Shown: one piece after another, positions 36,938 through 45,886 of the stretch | Position numbering within the stretch: the first letter of the stretch is position 1 | Layout of the letters: each line of letters opens with the position of its first letter | DNA from: Zhongshania aliphaticivorans | Lineage (GTDB): Bacteria; Pseudomonadota; Gammaproteobacteria; Pseudomonadales; Spongiibacteraceae | Reading direction: 5' to 3' | Assembly (NCBI RefSeq): GCF_001586255.1 | Contig: NZ_CP014544.1 | Coordinates: 1,705,501-1,769,500, forward strand | Length of the DNA: 64,000 nucleotides | Position numbers and translations under genes: made by a program | Notes under the pieces: generated by a model | Databases searched by the model: none | What the model saw: only the letters and a program-made list of their open reading frames with translations | What the model was told of the DNA's origin: nothing

Positions 36938-37216
36938 GTGTCGACTATTTCTCTTCGTCAAAGCCATAATAAAACGCCGGAAGAGCTGCGTGATTTGATT
37001 CGGCAACTTGCCATTAAACTGGACGATAAATATCAGCTTAAATCCAGCTGGGTTAATGACGATGAGCTTGTGGTGCAGCGCTCTGGTATAAAGGGGCGCA
37101 TTTCACTTGAGCCGGCCGAGGTTCGAGTGGAAATAAAGCTAGGGCTAATGATGGGCGCCTTTAAGTCGACAATACAGAGTGAAATTGCTCGGTCGATGGC
37201 GGAAAAGCTGGGCTAA
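36938..37216 (+). CDS. Polyhydroxyalkanoic acid system family small protein
   Basis: 92 residues. It resembles the small PHA_gran_rgn-type proteins (TIGR02610): 'MSTISLRQSHNKTPEELRDL' followed by 'LVVQRSGIKGRISLEPAEVR' and 'VEIKLGLMMGAFKSTIQSEI'. These are often encoded near PHA synthesis genes, but none is in view here. The start codon is GTG. The gene stands alone between tRNA-Ala and the Do protease. Confidence 0.75.
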   Translation: MSTISLRQSHNKTPEELRDLIRQLAIKLDDKYQLKSSWVNDDELVVQRSGIKGRISLEPAEVRVEIKLGLMMGAFKSTIQSEIARSMAEKLG

Positions 37217-37335
37217 ACCTATATTAATCATTGATTAAGCAAGAAATTCTGTTTGTGGGGAATTTTTGAGTGCTGGCCTGTTCTAAAGCTTGTTATGTGT
37301 GAGCATTCTGAGTGACTAAGGGGGTTTAGGGACTT

Positions 37336-38739
37336 ATGAAGAGTCTGGATCATCGCGCCGATCGGCGTAGCAAGGTGTTTGTTAAGGGCATTTTCTTGTG
37401 TTTTTTATTGGGCCTTAGCCAAGCTGGCGTTGCTTTATTTCCCCAGCAAGATGCCGAAGGGCGGACGCTGCCAAGTTTGGCGCCGATGCTGAAAACCGTA
37501 AACCCAGCCGTGGTCAATATCTCCACGTACACCACCCGAAATATTCAGCAAAACCCCTTATTAAACGATCCCTTTTTTCGCCGCTTTTTTAACGTTCCCG
37601 AACAGCAAATGCGTCCCCAGCAGCGCCGAACCCAGAGTGCGGGCTCGGGTGTGATTATTGATTCGAAGGCGGGCACCGTACTGACCAATCACCATGTTAT
37701 CAATGGTGCTGATGAGATAACCGTTTCCTTAGAAGATGGACGCAGCTTTACTGCCACGTTAATTGGCTCTGATCCAGATGTGGATATTGCCGTGTTAAAA
37801 ATTGATGCCAAAGACCTGCGCAGCGTCAAGCTTGCTAACTCCGAGAACTTGGAAGTTGGCGACTACGTGGTGGCGATTGGCAATCCCTTCGGCCTGGGTC
37901 AAACGGTTACCACCGGGATTGTGAGCGCGCTGGGGCGTACCGGCTTGGGTATTGAGGGTTACGAAAACTTTATTCAAACCGATGCGTCTATTAATCCGGG
38001 TAACTCTGGCGGTGCGCTTGTGAATTTGCACGGCGAGCTGGTGGGGGTGAATACCGCTATATTGGCGCCTGCCGGTGGCAATGTCGGGATTGGTTTTGCG
38101 ATTCCGATTAATATGGCCAAAGTGAGTATTGATCAAATTTTGGAACATGGTGAGGTTAAGCGCGGCCAGCTTGGCGTGGTTATTCAAGATCTTACCCCAG
38201 AGCTGGCCGAGGCTTTTAAACTTCCCAAGCATCAGCGCGGCGCAATCATTGCGGAAGTGCAGGACAAATCGGCAGCCGATGATGCTGGCATCAAGCCTGG
38301 CGACTTGGTGATCGCGATTGACGATAAAGACGTCTATAACTCTGCCCAATTACGCAATGCGGTAGGTTTGCGCCGGATTGGCGACAAAATCGCGGTTACT
38401 GTGTTACGCGACGGCAAAAGAAAAACGTTGCACGCGCGCTTAAAGCCGACACCTACTTTGAAGGCGGCGGCAAGTGCGCAGGGTAGCGATGTCAGCCATT
38501 TACTTAAGGGCGTTGTACTGCGAGATTCCCCTGATGGTCGCGGTGTGGCGGTGGCGGAGGTCGCCAGTGATGCTGAGGCGGCGAGCAAGTTGCTGCCTGG
38601 CGATTTGATTGTGTCGGTGAATCAGCGCAGGGTAAGAGATGTTAAAGAGTTCAGCGCTGTGCTTGCCGCCAGTAAGGGTGGTTTATTAATTAGAGTGTTG
38701 CGTGGGCAAATGGCCTTGTGGGTTGTTTTGCAGCCATAG
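37336..38739 (+). CDS. degQ: Do-type periplasmic serine protease (DegQ/MucD-like)
   Basis: 467 residues. The signal peptide is near residues 14-36. A trypsin-like domain carries the catalytic triad His120 ('LTNHHVING'), Asp150 ('DPDVDIAVLK') and Ser224 ('NPGNSGGAL'). Two PDZ domains follow at about residues 275-365 and 385-465 ('QRGAIIAEVQDKSAADDAGI', 'GRGVAVAEVASDAEAASKLL'). It degrades and refolds damaged envelope proteins. The extension 'RNIQQNPLLNDPFFRRFFNV' is the LA loop. Whether it is DegP, DegQ or MucD in role cannot be decided here. Confidence 0.92.
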   Translation: MKSLDHRADRRSKVFVKGIFLCFLLGLSQAGVALFPQQDAEGRTLPSLAPMLKTVNPAVVNISTYTTRNIQQNPLLNDPFFRRFFNVPEQQMRPQQRRTQSAGSGVIIDSKAGTVLTNHHVINGADEITVSLEDGRSFTATLIGSDPDVDIAVLKIDAKDLRSVKLANSENLEVGDYVVAIGNPFGLGQTVTTGIVSALGRTGLGIEGYENFIQTDASINPGNSGGALVNLHGELVGVNTAILAPAGGNVGIGFAIPINMAKVSIDQILEHGEVKRGQLGVVIQDLTPELAEAFKLPKHQRGAIIAEVQDKSAADDAGIKPGDLVIAIDDKDVYNSAQLRNAVGLRRIGDKIAVTVLRDGKRKTLHARLKPTPTLKAAASAQGSDVSHLLKGVVLRDSPDGRGVAVAEVASDAEAASKLLPGDLIVSVNQRRVRDVKEFSAVLAASKGGLLIRVLRGQMALWVVLQP

Positions 38740-38772
38740 CTATTGTTGAGTTTGTCGCTCGGAGTCGACGAA

Positions 38773-39390
38773 ATGATTAAGAAAGCGCTTGTTGTTGTAT
38801 TGGTTGCACTGGTATCGGCTTGTGCAGGTATCCCTGTTAGCTCGGATTACGCCGCAGACTATGACTTTGCCGGGGTGTCGACATTTGCCTGGCTACCGCG
38901 CACGGAGGCGGCCGACGGCGGTAATAATGCTGATTTAGACAATGATTTGGTTCGTCAGCGAGTGACGGATGCCGTTGATGCCCAGTTAGCGGCCAAGGGC
39001 TTGAGTCGAGCGCTCGACGGCGTGCCAGCTTCGGTGTTGGTGACGTACCACTTGGGTAAAGAGGAAAAAGTAAACTTTAATAGCTTTGGGTCGTGGTATA
39101 CCCATTTTTCCTACTATCCTTGTTATTACTGTGATTATCGGCCTGGCTATGGTCGTGGTTATTTTGGTCACGGCCACTTCTATGACGACGATGTTTGGGT
39201 GCGTAGCTACGAAGAGAGTAGCCTGATGATCGATATTATTGATGCCAAAAGCAAAAAGTTGGTGTGGCGGGGCACAAGTAAGCGGGTCATGCCAAATATG
39301 GATACCCCAGAAGAGCGTCGGCGCTATATTCAGGACACGGTGGCGGCGGTGTTGGCCAAATTTCCGCCGGGCGCTGAGCAGCACCCTTGA
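38773..39390 (+). CDS. DUF4136 family lipoprotein
   Basis: 205 residues. A lipoprotein signal peptide ends in 'LVSAC' (Cys about 18). The body fits DUF4136: 'DYAADYDFAGVSTFAWLP', 'QRVTDAVDAQLAAKGLSRAL', 'ASVLVTYHLGKEEKVNF', 'EESSLMIDIIDAKSKKLVWR'. A Tyr/Gly/His-rich stretch sits in the middle (about 115-145). The function is unknown; it is likely anchored in the outer membrane. The ATG at 38773 has GGAG upstream. It lies 33 bp after the Do protease and may share its transcript. Confidence 0.85.
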   Translation: MIKKALVVVLVALVSACAGIPVSSDYAADYDFAGVSTFAWLPRTEAADGGNNADLDNDLVRQRVTDAVDAQLAAKGLSRALDGVPASVLVTYHLGKEEKVNFNSFGSWYTHFSYYPCYYCDYRPGYGRGYFGHGHFYDDDVWVRSYEESSLMIDIIDAKSKKLVWRGTSKRVMPNMDTPEERRRYIQDTVAAVLAKFPPGAEQHP

Positions 39391-39511
39391 TTGATAGCGC
39401 ATTGATTAATCGAGAATATTTGGGAATATCTACGTGGGTCGCTTGCATGTCTACGGGCTTTCGTTGACAATAGCGCCCGCGTTAAGGCCATGCCTAAAAC
39501 GTGTTTTCTGC

Positions 39512-39621
39512 GGTAGTCCTTCCGGTCCCCCCGCAACGAGAGATAGCGAACTCCGCCAGGCCTGGAAGGGAGCAACGGTAGTTATCATATCGTGTGCCGG
39601 GGTGTGGCTGGTTGGACTGCC
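39512..39621 (+). ncRNA. ffs: 4.5S RNA, small signal recognition particle RNA
   Basis: About 110 nt. The ends GGTAGTCC (39512-39519) and GGACTGCC (39614-39621) pair. The conserved domain IV apical part is present: CCAGGCCTGGAAGGGAGCA (39555-39573), which carries the GGAA loop and asymmetric internal loop bound by Ffh, followed by GTGTGCCGGG. A TTGACA (39464-39469) lies upstream as a possible -35, with no good -10 seen. The order ffs-dnaX is also found in Pseudomonas. The 5' and 3' ends are approximate. Confidence 0.9.
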
Positions 39622-39728
39622 ACCAGAGCGTTAAACCTTCCTTCTGTATTCATTTCTGTTTGCTTTCATTGGTTTATGTCCTCGCAGGGCTGGTGTATCC
39701 TTGCCGCTTCCACGTCAGGAATTATTCA

Positions 39729-41639
39729 ATGAGCTATCAGGTGTTGGCGCGTAAGTGGCGCCCGAAAACCTTCCGTGAAATGGCTGGCCAAAATCATGTG
39801 CTTAAGGCGCTGGTTAATGCCCTCGATCACGACCGTCTGCATCATGCCTACTTGTTTACTGGCACCCGTGGGGTGGGTAAAACCACTATCGCTCGGATTC
39901 TTGCCAAGTGTTTAAACTGTGAGGTTGGGGTTAGCTCTGAGCCCTGTGGTCAATGTCACGCCTGTGTCGCCATCAATGAAGGCCGTTTTGTTGATTTGCT
40001 CGAGGTCGATGCGGCATCGCGGACTAAGGTTGAAGATACCCGCGAAATACTCGACAACGTGCAGTACACCCCCAGCCAAGGTCGCTACAAAGTCTACCTC
40101 ATTGACGAGGTGCACATGCTTAGCAGTAGCAGCTTTAACGCCTTGCTGAAGACCTTGGAGGAGCCGCCAGCGCACGTTAAATTTTTGCTCGCAACGACTG
40201 ACCCTCAAAAATTGCCCGCCACGATTTTGTCGCGTTGCTTGCAGTTCAATCTCAAAAATTTAACCGCTGAACGTATTGTAGAGTACCTTAAAACCATACT
40301 CGAAAAAGAGATGGTTCATTACGAAGAGCCCTCGCTGTGGCTGCTGGGCCGCGCAGCTGACGGCAGTATGCGCGACGCCTTGAGCTTGACCGACCAAGCG
40401 ATTGCCTTTGGCTCGGGCAAGTTGGCCGAAGTCGATGTGCGCCAAATGTTGGGCACAATAGATCACGGTTCGGTGTACCGCTTAATTGAGGCCTTTGCCG
40501 CCAGCGATGGTGCTGCGTTATTAGCGATTGTGGCTGATTTGGCGGAGATGGGCGCGGATTTTGCTGGTGTGGTTAGCGAGTTATTAGTGGTGCTGCATCG
40601 TTTGGCCGTGGCACAAACGGTCGCTGAAGGCTTGGATAATAGCCTGGGTGATCGCCAGCGGATTATAGACTTAGCCGCGACCGTCACTGCTGAGGATGTT
40701 CAGTTTTACTATCAAATGGCCTTGGCGGGGCGCCGGGACATGGGTTTAGCCCCTGACCCTAGAGCCGGTTTGGAAATGTTGTTACTCAGGATGCTGGCCT
40801 TTAAGCCTCAAGGTGTTATCGATGGCCCTCGGCAAAAATTAGCCCGCGCGCCGTCAGCGGCGGAGGCCGCTGCTCCTGTAAAAAAGCCTTTAGCGAATAA
40901 GCCAGAGCTAGCGGTAGCCAGTTCGCCGGCGCCCACGCCGCGCGCTGACGATGCAGCTATCGTGCCCGCTAGCGTTGAAGAGGCGCCAAGCCCAACGCAA
41001 CCGACGCAGGCCGAGCCCGTAGCAGATACTGGGCGAAGTGATTCGCTTCCACCCTGGGAGGAACAGCCCGCTGAACCGGAATTGCTGTCTGCAGCAGTGA
41101 CCCCAGCCAATCCTGCGCCGATGAATACACCTGCGGAAACGCCTGTTGCTGAACCGCAAATAAGCCAGCCCGCCGCGTCAGAAATCACTGCGCCTGCAGC
41201 GGCTGAAACACCGCCAATTGCAGCTGTAAGTGCAGAAAAAATCAGCTTGGCGGCGTTCTCCGAGCAAATTTGGCGAGAGCAATTCGAGAAGTTTGCTCTT
41301 CCCGGCATGCTCGGCAGTATTGCCAGTCATTGCCAGCTTCTTGAAAAAACCGATAGTAGTCTTACGTTTAATATTGATGCTGCAAATGCAGCACTGTTAA
41401 ATGATCGTCATATTGAGCGCTTAGGTGAAATGCTCAGTGAGTATTTTGCGGCGAAATTGCAGGTTTCAGTGCATATTGCGCCAACACCGACTGAAACTCC
41501 GGCGGCGTACCGTCAGCGCTGTTTGGATGAGCGTCTGGTGATTGCTAAGGACGCACTTATTGCCGACCCAATGGTGAATAAATTAATTGCCGAGTTTGAC
41601 GGTGTGTTGGATATCGAGTCGGTCCAGCTTGTAAGTTGA
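39729..41639 (+). CDS. dnaX: DNA polymerase III subunits tau and gamma
   Basis: 636 residues for the full-length tau product. The AAA+ clamp-loader domain has Walker A 'GTRGVGKTT', a zinc module ('CLNCEVGVSSEPCGQCHAC'), Walker B 'YLIDEVHML' and sensor I 'LLATTDPQKLP'. An Ala/Pro-rich linker (about 375-520) and a C-terminal domain that binds the polymerase and helicase follow. The start is the ATG at 39729 with CAGGA upstream. A programmed frameshift site at 40880 should also yield a short gamma product. It is followed by ybaB and recR. Confidence 0.95.
   Translation: MSYQVLARKWRPKTFREMAGQNHVLKALVNALDHDRLHHAYLFTGTRGVGKTTIARILAKCLNCEVGVSSEPCGQCHACVAINEGRFVDLLEVDAASRTKVEDTREILDNVQYTPSQGRYKVYLIDEVHMLSSSSFNALLKTLEEPPAHVKFLLATTDPQKLPATILSRCLQFNLKNLTAERIVEYLKTILEKEMVHYEEPSLWLLGRAADGSMRDALSLTDQAIAFGSGKLAEVDVRQMLGTIDHGSVYRLIEAFAASDGAALLAIVADLAEMGADFAGVVSELLVVLHRLAVAQTVAEGLDNSLGDRQRIIDLAATVTAEDVQFYYQMALAGRRDMGLAPDPRAGLEMLLLRMLAFKPQGVIDGPRQKLARAPSAAEAAAPVKKPLANKPELAVASSPAPTPRADDAAIVPASVEEAPSPTQPTQAEPVADTGRSDSLPPWEEQPAEPELLSAAVTPANPAPMNTPAETPVAEPQISQPAASEITAPAAAETPPIAAVSAEKISLAAFSEQIWREQFEKFALPGMLGSIASHCQLLEKTDSSLTFNIDAANAALLNDRHIERLGEMLSEYFAAKLQVSVHIAPTPTETPAAYRQRCLDERLVIAKDALIADPMVNKLIAEFDGVLDIESVQLVS
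40862..40900 (+). promoter_or_regulatory. Programmed -1 frameshift signal in dnaX (gamma/tau)
   Basis: The heptamer A AAA AAG (40880-40886) lies in the correct phase (codons GTA AAA AAG, residues 384-386). Slippage by -1 leads to GCC TTT AGC GAA and then the stop TAA at 40898-40900, giving a gamma product of about 390 residues. GGAGG (40862-40866) lies 13 nt upstream, close to the distance of the stimulatory Shine-Dalgarno-like element of E. coli dnaX. No stimulatory hairpin was recognised by eye. Confidence 0.8.
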
Positions 41640-41667
41640 ATTGTGTGAGTAACATAGAGATAGGCAG

Positions 41668-41991
41668 ATGAAACCAGATTTAAATGAGTTAATGAAAAAA
41701 GCGGCTGAAATGCAGGAAAAAATGCAAAAAGCCCAAGAGGAATTAGCCAATGCAGAAGTGCAGGGCGAGTCCGGCGCAGGCCTAGTTAAGGTGATCATGA
41801 CAGGGCGCCATGATGTTCGCCGCGTGAATATTGATCCGAGCTTAATGAGCGAAGATAAGGAAATACTTGAAGACTTAATTGCTGCGGCAATGAACGACGC
41901 AGTGCGGAAGATCGAGGCAAGTAACAAAGATCAAATGGGCGGTATGTTGTCGGGAATGGGTATGCCCCCCGGCTTTAAGGTGCCGTTTTAA
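41668..41991 (+). CDS. ybaB: YbaB/EbfC nucleoid-associated protein
   Basis: 107 residues. Typical start '[20 protein letters not shown]', then '[18 protein letters not shown]' and '[20 protein letters not shown]'. YbaB binds DNA as a dimer and organises the nucleoid. The gene sits between dnaX and recR, as in most bacteria, and its stop is 2 bp before recR. Confidence 0.95.
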   Translation: MKPDLNELMKKAAEMQEKMQKAQEELANAEVQGESGAGLVKVIMTGRHDVRRVNIDPSLMSEDKEILEDLIAAAMNDAVRKIEASNKDQMGGMLSGMGMPPGFKVPF

Positions 41992-41993
41992 CG

Positions 41994-42593
41994 ATGAGCT
42001 ACAGTCCCTTAATTGATGAATTAATTGACGCCCTGCGCTGTCTGCCTGGGGTTGGCGCCAAGTCGGCGCAGCGTATGAGTTTTCAATTATTAGAGCGCAA
42101 CCGGCCTGGTGCCGCGAGATTATCGGCAGCCTTAGCCAAGGCCGTGGAGAAGGTGGGGCACTGTAAAAGCTGTCGCACATTAACTGAGAATGAGCAGTGC
42201 TTTATCTGCGCCGATAGCCGCCGAGATAGCCAAACCATCTGTGTGGTTGAGTCTCCAGCAGATGTTGTCGCCTTTGAGCAGAGTGGCGACTACAAGGGGC
42301 TTTACTTTGTGTTAATGGGGCATTTATCGCCCATTGACGGTATTGGCCCAGAGGAGATTGGAATCGATCATCTTCTGGCGCGAGCTACTGAATTGGCGGT
42401 GAGTGAAGTGATTTTGGCCACCAATCCTACAGTTGAGGGTGAAGCCACCGCTTATTACATTACCGAACAAATGCGCAGCCGGGGGATCGCGGTAAGCCGG
42501 ATTGCCCATGGCGTACCACTGGGTGGCGAGTTGGAATACGTCGACAGCGGCACCCTTGCTCACGCACTTAAAGGACGACGACGCATTGACTGA
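41994..42593 (+). CDS. recR: RecR, recombination mediator
   Basis: 199 residues. Helix-hairpin-helix '[20 protein letters not shown]', C4 zinc finger '[16 protein letters not shown]', Toprim domain with '[17 protein letters not shown]' and '[13 protein letters not shown]', and the C-terminal Walker B-like part '[13 protein letters not shown]'. With RecO and RecF it loads RecA on SSB-coated gaps. It is in an operon with dnaX and ybaB. Confidence 0.96.
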   Translation: MSYSPLIDELIDALRCLPGVGAKSAQRMSFQLLERNRPGAARLSAALAKAVEKVGHCKSCRTLTENEQCFICADSRRDSQTICVVESPADVVAFEQSGDYKGLYFVLMGHLSPIDGIGPEEIGIDHLLARATELAVSEVILATNPTVEGEATAYYITEQMRSRGIAVSRIAHGVPLGGELEYVDSGTLAHALKGRRRID

Positions 42594-43701
42594 CCCTCTG
42601 GAATCTTGTCTCTATATTGATAGCGATAGCGTTTTAAATGAAAATTGCGCAATTTGGGCGCAGGCCGAGTTTCTGGCTATTGATACCGAATTTATTCGCA
42701 CAGATACGTTTTACCCCATTGCCGGGTTGTTGCAAGTTGGGGCCGCTGGTCGTTTGTATTTGATTGACCCCCTTAAGATTAGTGATTGGTCGGCATTCAC
42801 TGAATTACTGCGGCGCCAGGATATTCCCAAGGTCATCCACTCTTGCAGTGAAGATTTAGAGGTCTTTCAGGTGCTGTTCCAATGTGTGCCGCAGCCCTTG
42901 TTGGATACGCAAATTGGCGCGGCCTTGGCAGGCTTGGGTTTTGGTCTTAGCTATCAAAAACTGATTATGGAATGCCTCGGGATTCACGTGGAGAAGGGCG
43001 AAACCCGCTCAGACTGGTTGCGCCGTCCCTTAAGTGAAAGTCAGTGTACCTATGCGGCGCTGGATGTTTTGTATTTGCAAAAGGTTTATCCCCTACTCAA
43101 ACAGCGTTTAGAAGCCAAAGGCGCCTTAAGTTGGTGGTTGGAAGACTGTGCGACAATCACGACGCAAGCGGAAAGCCCAGCATTGCCCCAAGACTATTAT
43201 CAGCGTATCAAATCGCTGTGGAAGCTTAGCCAGCGTCAGCAGTATGCTCTGCAGCAACTTTGCGCCTGGCGTGAGATTGAAGCCAAAGAGCGCAATATTC
43301 CGCGGGGCCGAGTAATAAAAGATGCAGTGTGCTTTGAGGTAGCCAGACAAATGCCTAATGACTTGGGGCAGTTAGGGCGTGTCAAAGACCTGTCGCCGGG
43401 CAGTATTCGCCGTTACGGTGATCTTATATTGGAGTTGATCAGTAAGGCGCGCTCGGCCGCCGACACCGATTTGCCAGCGGCGGCGCCAAAACCGCTGACG
43501 CCAGCGCAAACCCAGCTATTAAAGCAAATGAAGGCGCTGGGTGAGGCGGCGGCAGAAGCCGCCGATGTGGCGCCGGAAGTGCTACTTAAAAAGCGTGATT
43601 TAGAAGAGTTGATCCGCGCCGGTGTTTTGCCGCCAGCGCTGAGCGGCTGGCGTAAACCTTTGGTTGGTGATGGGCTTTTACGCCTAAGCGGGAAAAATTA
43701 A
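42586..43701 (+). CDS. rnd: Ribonuclease D
   Basis: 371 residues from a TTG at 42586, close to the E. coli enzyme. DEDD exonuclease motifs are '[11 protein letters not shown]', '[11 protein letters not shown]' and '[16 protein letters not shown]'; one or two HRDC domains follow (about 210-370: '[20 protein letters not shown]'). It trims the 3' ends of tRNA and other stable RNA precursors. The TTG has AAGGA upstream and overlaps the recR stop. A longer frame to 42502 would lie entirely inside recR, so it is not used. Confidence 0.9.
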   Translation: MTDPLESCLYIDSDSVLNENCAIWAQAEFLAIDTEFIRTDTFYPIAGLLQVGAAGRLYLIDPLKISDWSAFTELLRRQDIPKVIHSCSEDLEVFQVLFQCVPQPLLDTQIGAALAGLGFGLSYQKLIMECLGIHVEKGETRSDWLRRPLSESQCTYAALDVLYLQKVYPLLKQRLEAKGALSWWLEDCATITTQAESPALPQDYYQRIKSLWKLSQRQQYALQQLCAWREIEAKERNIPRGRVIKDAVCFEVARQMPNDLGQLGRVKDLSPGSIRRYGDLILELISKARSAADTDLPAAAPKPLTPAQTQLLKQMKALGEAAAEAADVAPEVLLKKRDLEELIRAGVLPPALSGWRKPLVGDGLLRLSGKN

Positions 43702-43979
43702 TGAAGCGTATTTGCGCGGTATACCGCAGCTCTCGTACCGAGGGAATGTATTTATATGTCGATCATCAGGAAGATTTAAGCAAGGTGCCCGAGGCGTTAT
43801 TGCTGCGTTTCGGTAAACCAGTGCGGGCAATGACCCTGGTGTTAACTGCCGAGCGCAAATTATCCCGCGCCGACGTCGGCAAGGTGATGCAAGAGATTGC
43901 CGACAATGGCTTTTACCTGCAACTACCGCCGCAACCGGAGCGTTTAAATCCCATGGTGGGGACCGAACGCGATGGCTGA
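43701..43979 (+). CDS. ycgL: YcgL domain protein
   Basis: 92 residues. The YcgL fold is recognised by 'CAVYRSSRTEGMYLYVDHQE', 'VPEALLLRFGKPVRAMTLVL' and 'EIADNGFYLQLPPQPERLNP'. The function is unknown. It overlaps the rnd stop (TAATG) and its end overlaps ycgN, matching the rnd-ycgL-ycgN order found in Pseudomonas-like genomes. Confidence 0.92.
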   Translation: MKRICAVYRSSRTEGMYLYVDHQEDLSKVPEALLLRFGKPVRAMTLVLTAERKLSRADVGKVMQEIADNGFYLQLPPQPERLNPMVGTERDG

Positions 43980-44424
43980 TGTCGTGCGACCACCGTTCTG
44001 GGAGGTTAAATCTCTGGCCGAAATGTCGGCTCAAGAGTGGGAGTTGCTCTGCGACGGTTGTGGTAAGTGCTGTTTACAGAAACTTGAGGACGAGGACAGC
44101 GGCGATATTTTCTATACCGATGTTGCTTGTCGTTTACTGGACACCACGAGTTGTCGTTGTAGCGATTATTCCCACCGCCGGGAGCGCGTACCCGATTGCA
44201 TACAACTTAAACTTGATGATATCAGCGAGTTTCACTGGCTGCCCGAAACCTGCGCTTATCGGGTGCTAAGTGAAGGTGGGCGGTTAGCGCCGTGGCACCC
44301 ATTGCTGTCCGACAGCGATGAAAGTGTACACCGCGCTAAAATATCGGTACGGGGGCGCTGCGTCAGTGAGCTGGCAGTGGCTGAAGAATCGCTGGAAGAC
44401 CACATTATTCACTGGGTAAACTAA
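43972..44424 (+). CDS. ycgN: YcgN family cysteine cluster protein
   Basis: 150 residues. The signature Cys cluster is 'LLCDGCGKCCLQKL', with further Cys at 'DVACRLLDTTSCRCSDYS', 'PDCIQ', 'ETCAY' and 'GRCVSE'. The pattern fits UPF0260/YkgJ-type proteins with an uncharacterised metal cluster. It follows ycgL with an 8-bp overlap. Confidence 0.92.
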   Translation: MADVVRPPFWEVKSLAEMSAQEWELLCDGCGKCCLQKLEDEDSGDIFYTDVACRLLDTTSCRCSDYSHRRERVPDCIQLKLDDISEFHWLPETCAYRVLSEGGRLAPWHPLLSDSDESVHRAKISVRGRCVSELAVAEESLEDHIIHWVN

Positions 44425-44432
44425 GGTGTCAC

Positions 44433-44843
44433 ATGATTAATTTAGACGATTACCGCTTGGCGTGGCAGGTTTACATGGGCGTGGGTGCGCTGGCCATTGC
44501 AGTGTGGTTCTTGCTTTTACGGCGAATTTCGTCGGTGTTTGTCCGCTATTGGCTGCTTTTCGCGGCGGTGGCATTCCTATTTATTCCGGGGCGCCACCCT
44601 GCATCGCCGGAGTTGTGGGTGCCGGGCAGTGCCGCGGCGGTACTGACTGTATTGACCGAGGGCATTGAAGACGCGATGTCTATCCTTCTGGTTTTGGCGG
44701 CCGGGCAAATATTGGCATTGATTTTGGCTGCAGCGGCCATGACCTGGGTTCCGTCAGGGCAGACACCGGCTAAATCTCGTCCGGCAGTGAAAAAAAGTGC
44801 GAAATTAGCTCCCAATAATGAGCGAAAGGAGCCGTCACTGTAA
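44433..44843 (+). CDS. Small membrane protein of unknown function, 136 aa
   Basis: Three predicted membrane segments (about residues 10-30, 36-54 and 80-107), then a charged C-terminal tail ('GQTPAKSRPAVKKSAKLAPN') that should be cytoplasmic. No family recognised. It starts 8 bp after ycgN and likely belongs to the same transcript. Confidence 0.65.
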   Translation: MINLDDYRLAWQVYMGVGALAIAVWFLLLRRISSVFVRYWLLFAAVAFLFIPGRHPASPELWVPGSAAAVLTVLTEGIEDAMSILLVLAAGQILALILAAAAMTWVPSGQTPAKSRPAVKKSAKLAPNNERKEPSL

Positions 44844-45002
44844 GGATGGCTGTTATTTTGTTTGGGTTCGGCTGAGAGCGGATTCCATCTTGATATTTAT
44901 TCGCTATACTTTGGCTTGGACCCCAAGCCATTGCTTGGTCAAAATGAACAATTAGATTGCGCTGATCTCAAGCCAATTGAAGGCAGTTCAGTAGGTAAGC
45001 GA

Positions 45003-45815
45003 ATGGATTTGAAACTCGTCAGCTTGGATGGCAACGAAGCCTATGCTATTGCAAGCGGGTCGGTGGTTATTGGCCGTGATAACGACTGCGATATTACTAT
45101 TGCCAAAGGCTTGTTATCTCGCCATCACGCTAAGTTAAGCTATATCTCTGGGGAATGGATACTCGAAGATCTTGCCTCGACTAACGGCACCTGTGTTAAC
45201 AACCGACTACTAAACAAGCCCGCCGCGGTTAAAAGTGGTGATGTTATTCGATTTGGCGAAGCGGCATATTACCTAAAAAGTACTGCCGAAGAAGAGCGCA
45301 CTATCGTCGCTGCGCGGCTTCCTCAGAAAGATAATTTTGGCGGTGGCTCTGTTGTAATAGAAGATGAGCCCGATAGCGAATTAACGTCATTTCAGCAGTC
45401 CTACCAACTTCCCCCAGGATGGACCGATACAGCGATTCGTAGCACAAAATATTCTAAGGAAGTGATAGATCAGCGAATTCAACGAGCGATTAGCGCAAAG
45501 CAAACCAGCACCGAAGTAGCGCTGGTGTTTTTCTTTGCCGATGGCCGTAGTTTAGTGTTCGGGGTGTCGGCTAAAAATGCCGATACATTTTGGACTATTG
45601 GGCGTCAGGAAAATCTAAAAATAAGAATTGATGACCCAAGTGTGTCGATGTTACATGCGAAATTAATTCATAAAAGTGGCAGTTGGTGGCTGGAAGATAT
45701 CGGCTCTACCAATGGTATTAGAATTAATGGTGAAGCCAGTAGCAAAGTCGCGTTGCACGACGGCCAATTACTTAGCTTGGGACGTATTGATATGGTGTTT
45801 CGTCAATTGCACTGA
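45003..45815 (+). CDS. Double FHA-domain protein
   Basis: 270 residues with two forkhead-associated domains. The first (about 20-95) has 'VVIGRDNDCDITI', 'LLSRHHAKL' and 'LASTNGTCVNN'; the second (about 190-265) has 'WTIGRQENLKIRI', 'VSMLHAKLI' and 'IGSTNGIRING'. Both keep the Arg, Ser and Asn that hold phosphothreonine. No membrane segment, so it should be cytoplasmic. The start is the ATG at 45003 with AGGT upstream; the longer frame from 44862 gives a 47-residue tail not like an FHA protein. It opens a same-strand group that ends in a Ser/Thr kinase. Confidence 0.88.
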   Translation: MDLKLVSLDGNEAYAIASGSVVIGRDNDCDITIAKGLLSRHHAKLSYISGEWILEDLASTNGTCVNNRLLNKPAAVKSGDVIRFGEAAYYLKSTAEEERTIVAARLPQKDNFGGGSVVIEDEPDSELTSFQQSYQLPPGWTDTAIRSTKYSKEVIDQRIQRAISAKQTSTEVALVFFFADGRSLVFGVSAKNADTFWTIGRQENLKIRIDDPSVSMLHAKLIHKSGSWWLEDIGSTNGIRINGEASSKVALHDGQLLSLGRIDMVFRQLH

Positions 45816-45886
45816 GTTTGTTTAGACGAAGTGGTCGCCAATAGACGCTCCGGCTCATCAGGGATTAGATGACAGAGGCAGATCGT

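Noticed and set aside
37795-38349. 184-residue open frame on the minus strand within the Do protease gene.
   Set aside because: It is a shadow of the coding strand; no homology, signal or ribosome-binding site.
39464-39492. Complete sigma-70 promoter for the 4.5S RNA.
   Set aside because: TTGACA is present but no acceptable -10 occurs at 16-19 bp.
39594-39728. N-terminal extension of DnaX upstream of 39729.
   Set aside because: It runs into the 4.5S RNA 3' end, and DnaX proteins begin with 'MSYQVLARKWRP'.
42502-42585. RNase D start at 42502.
   Set aside because: It lies wholly inside recR; the TTG at 42586 has a ribosome-binding site and gives normal length.
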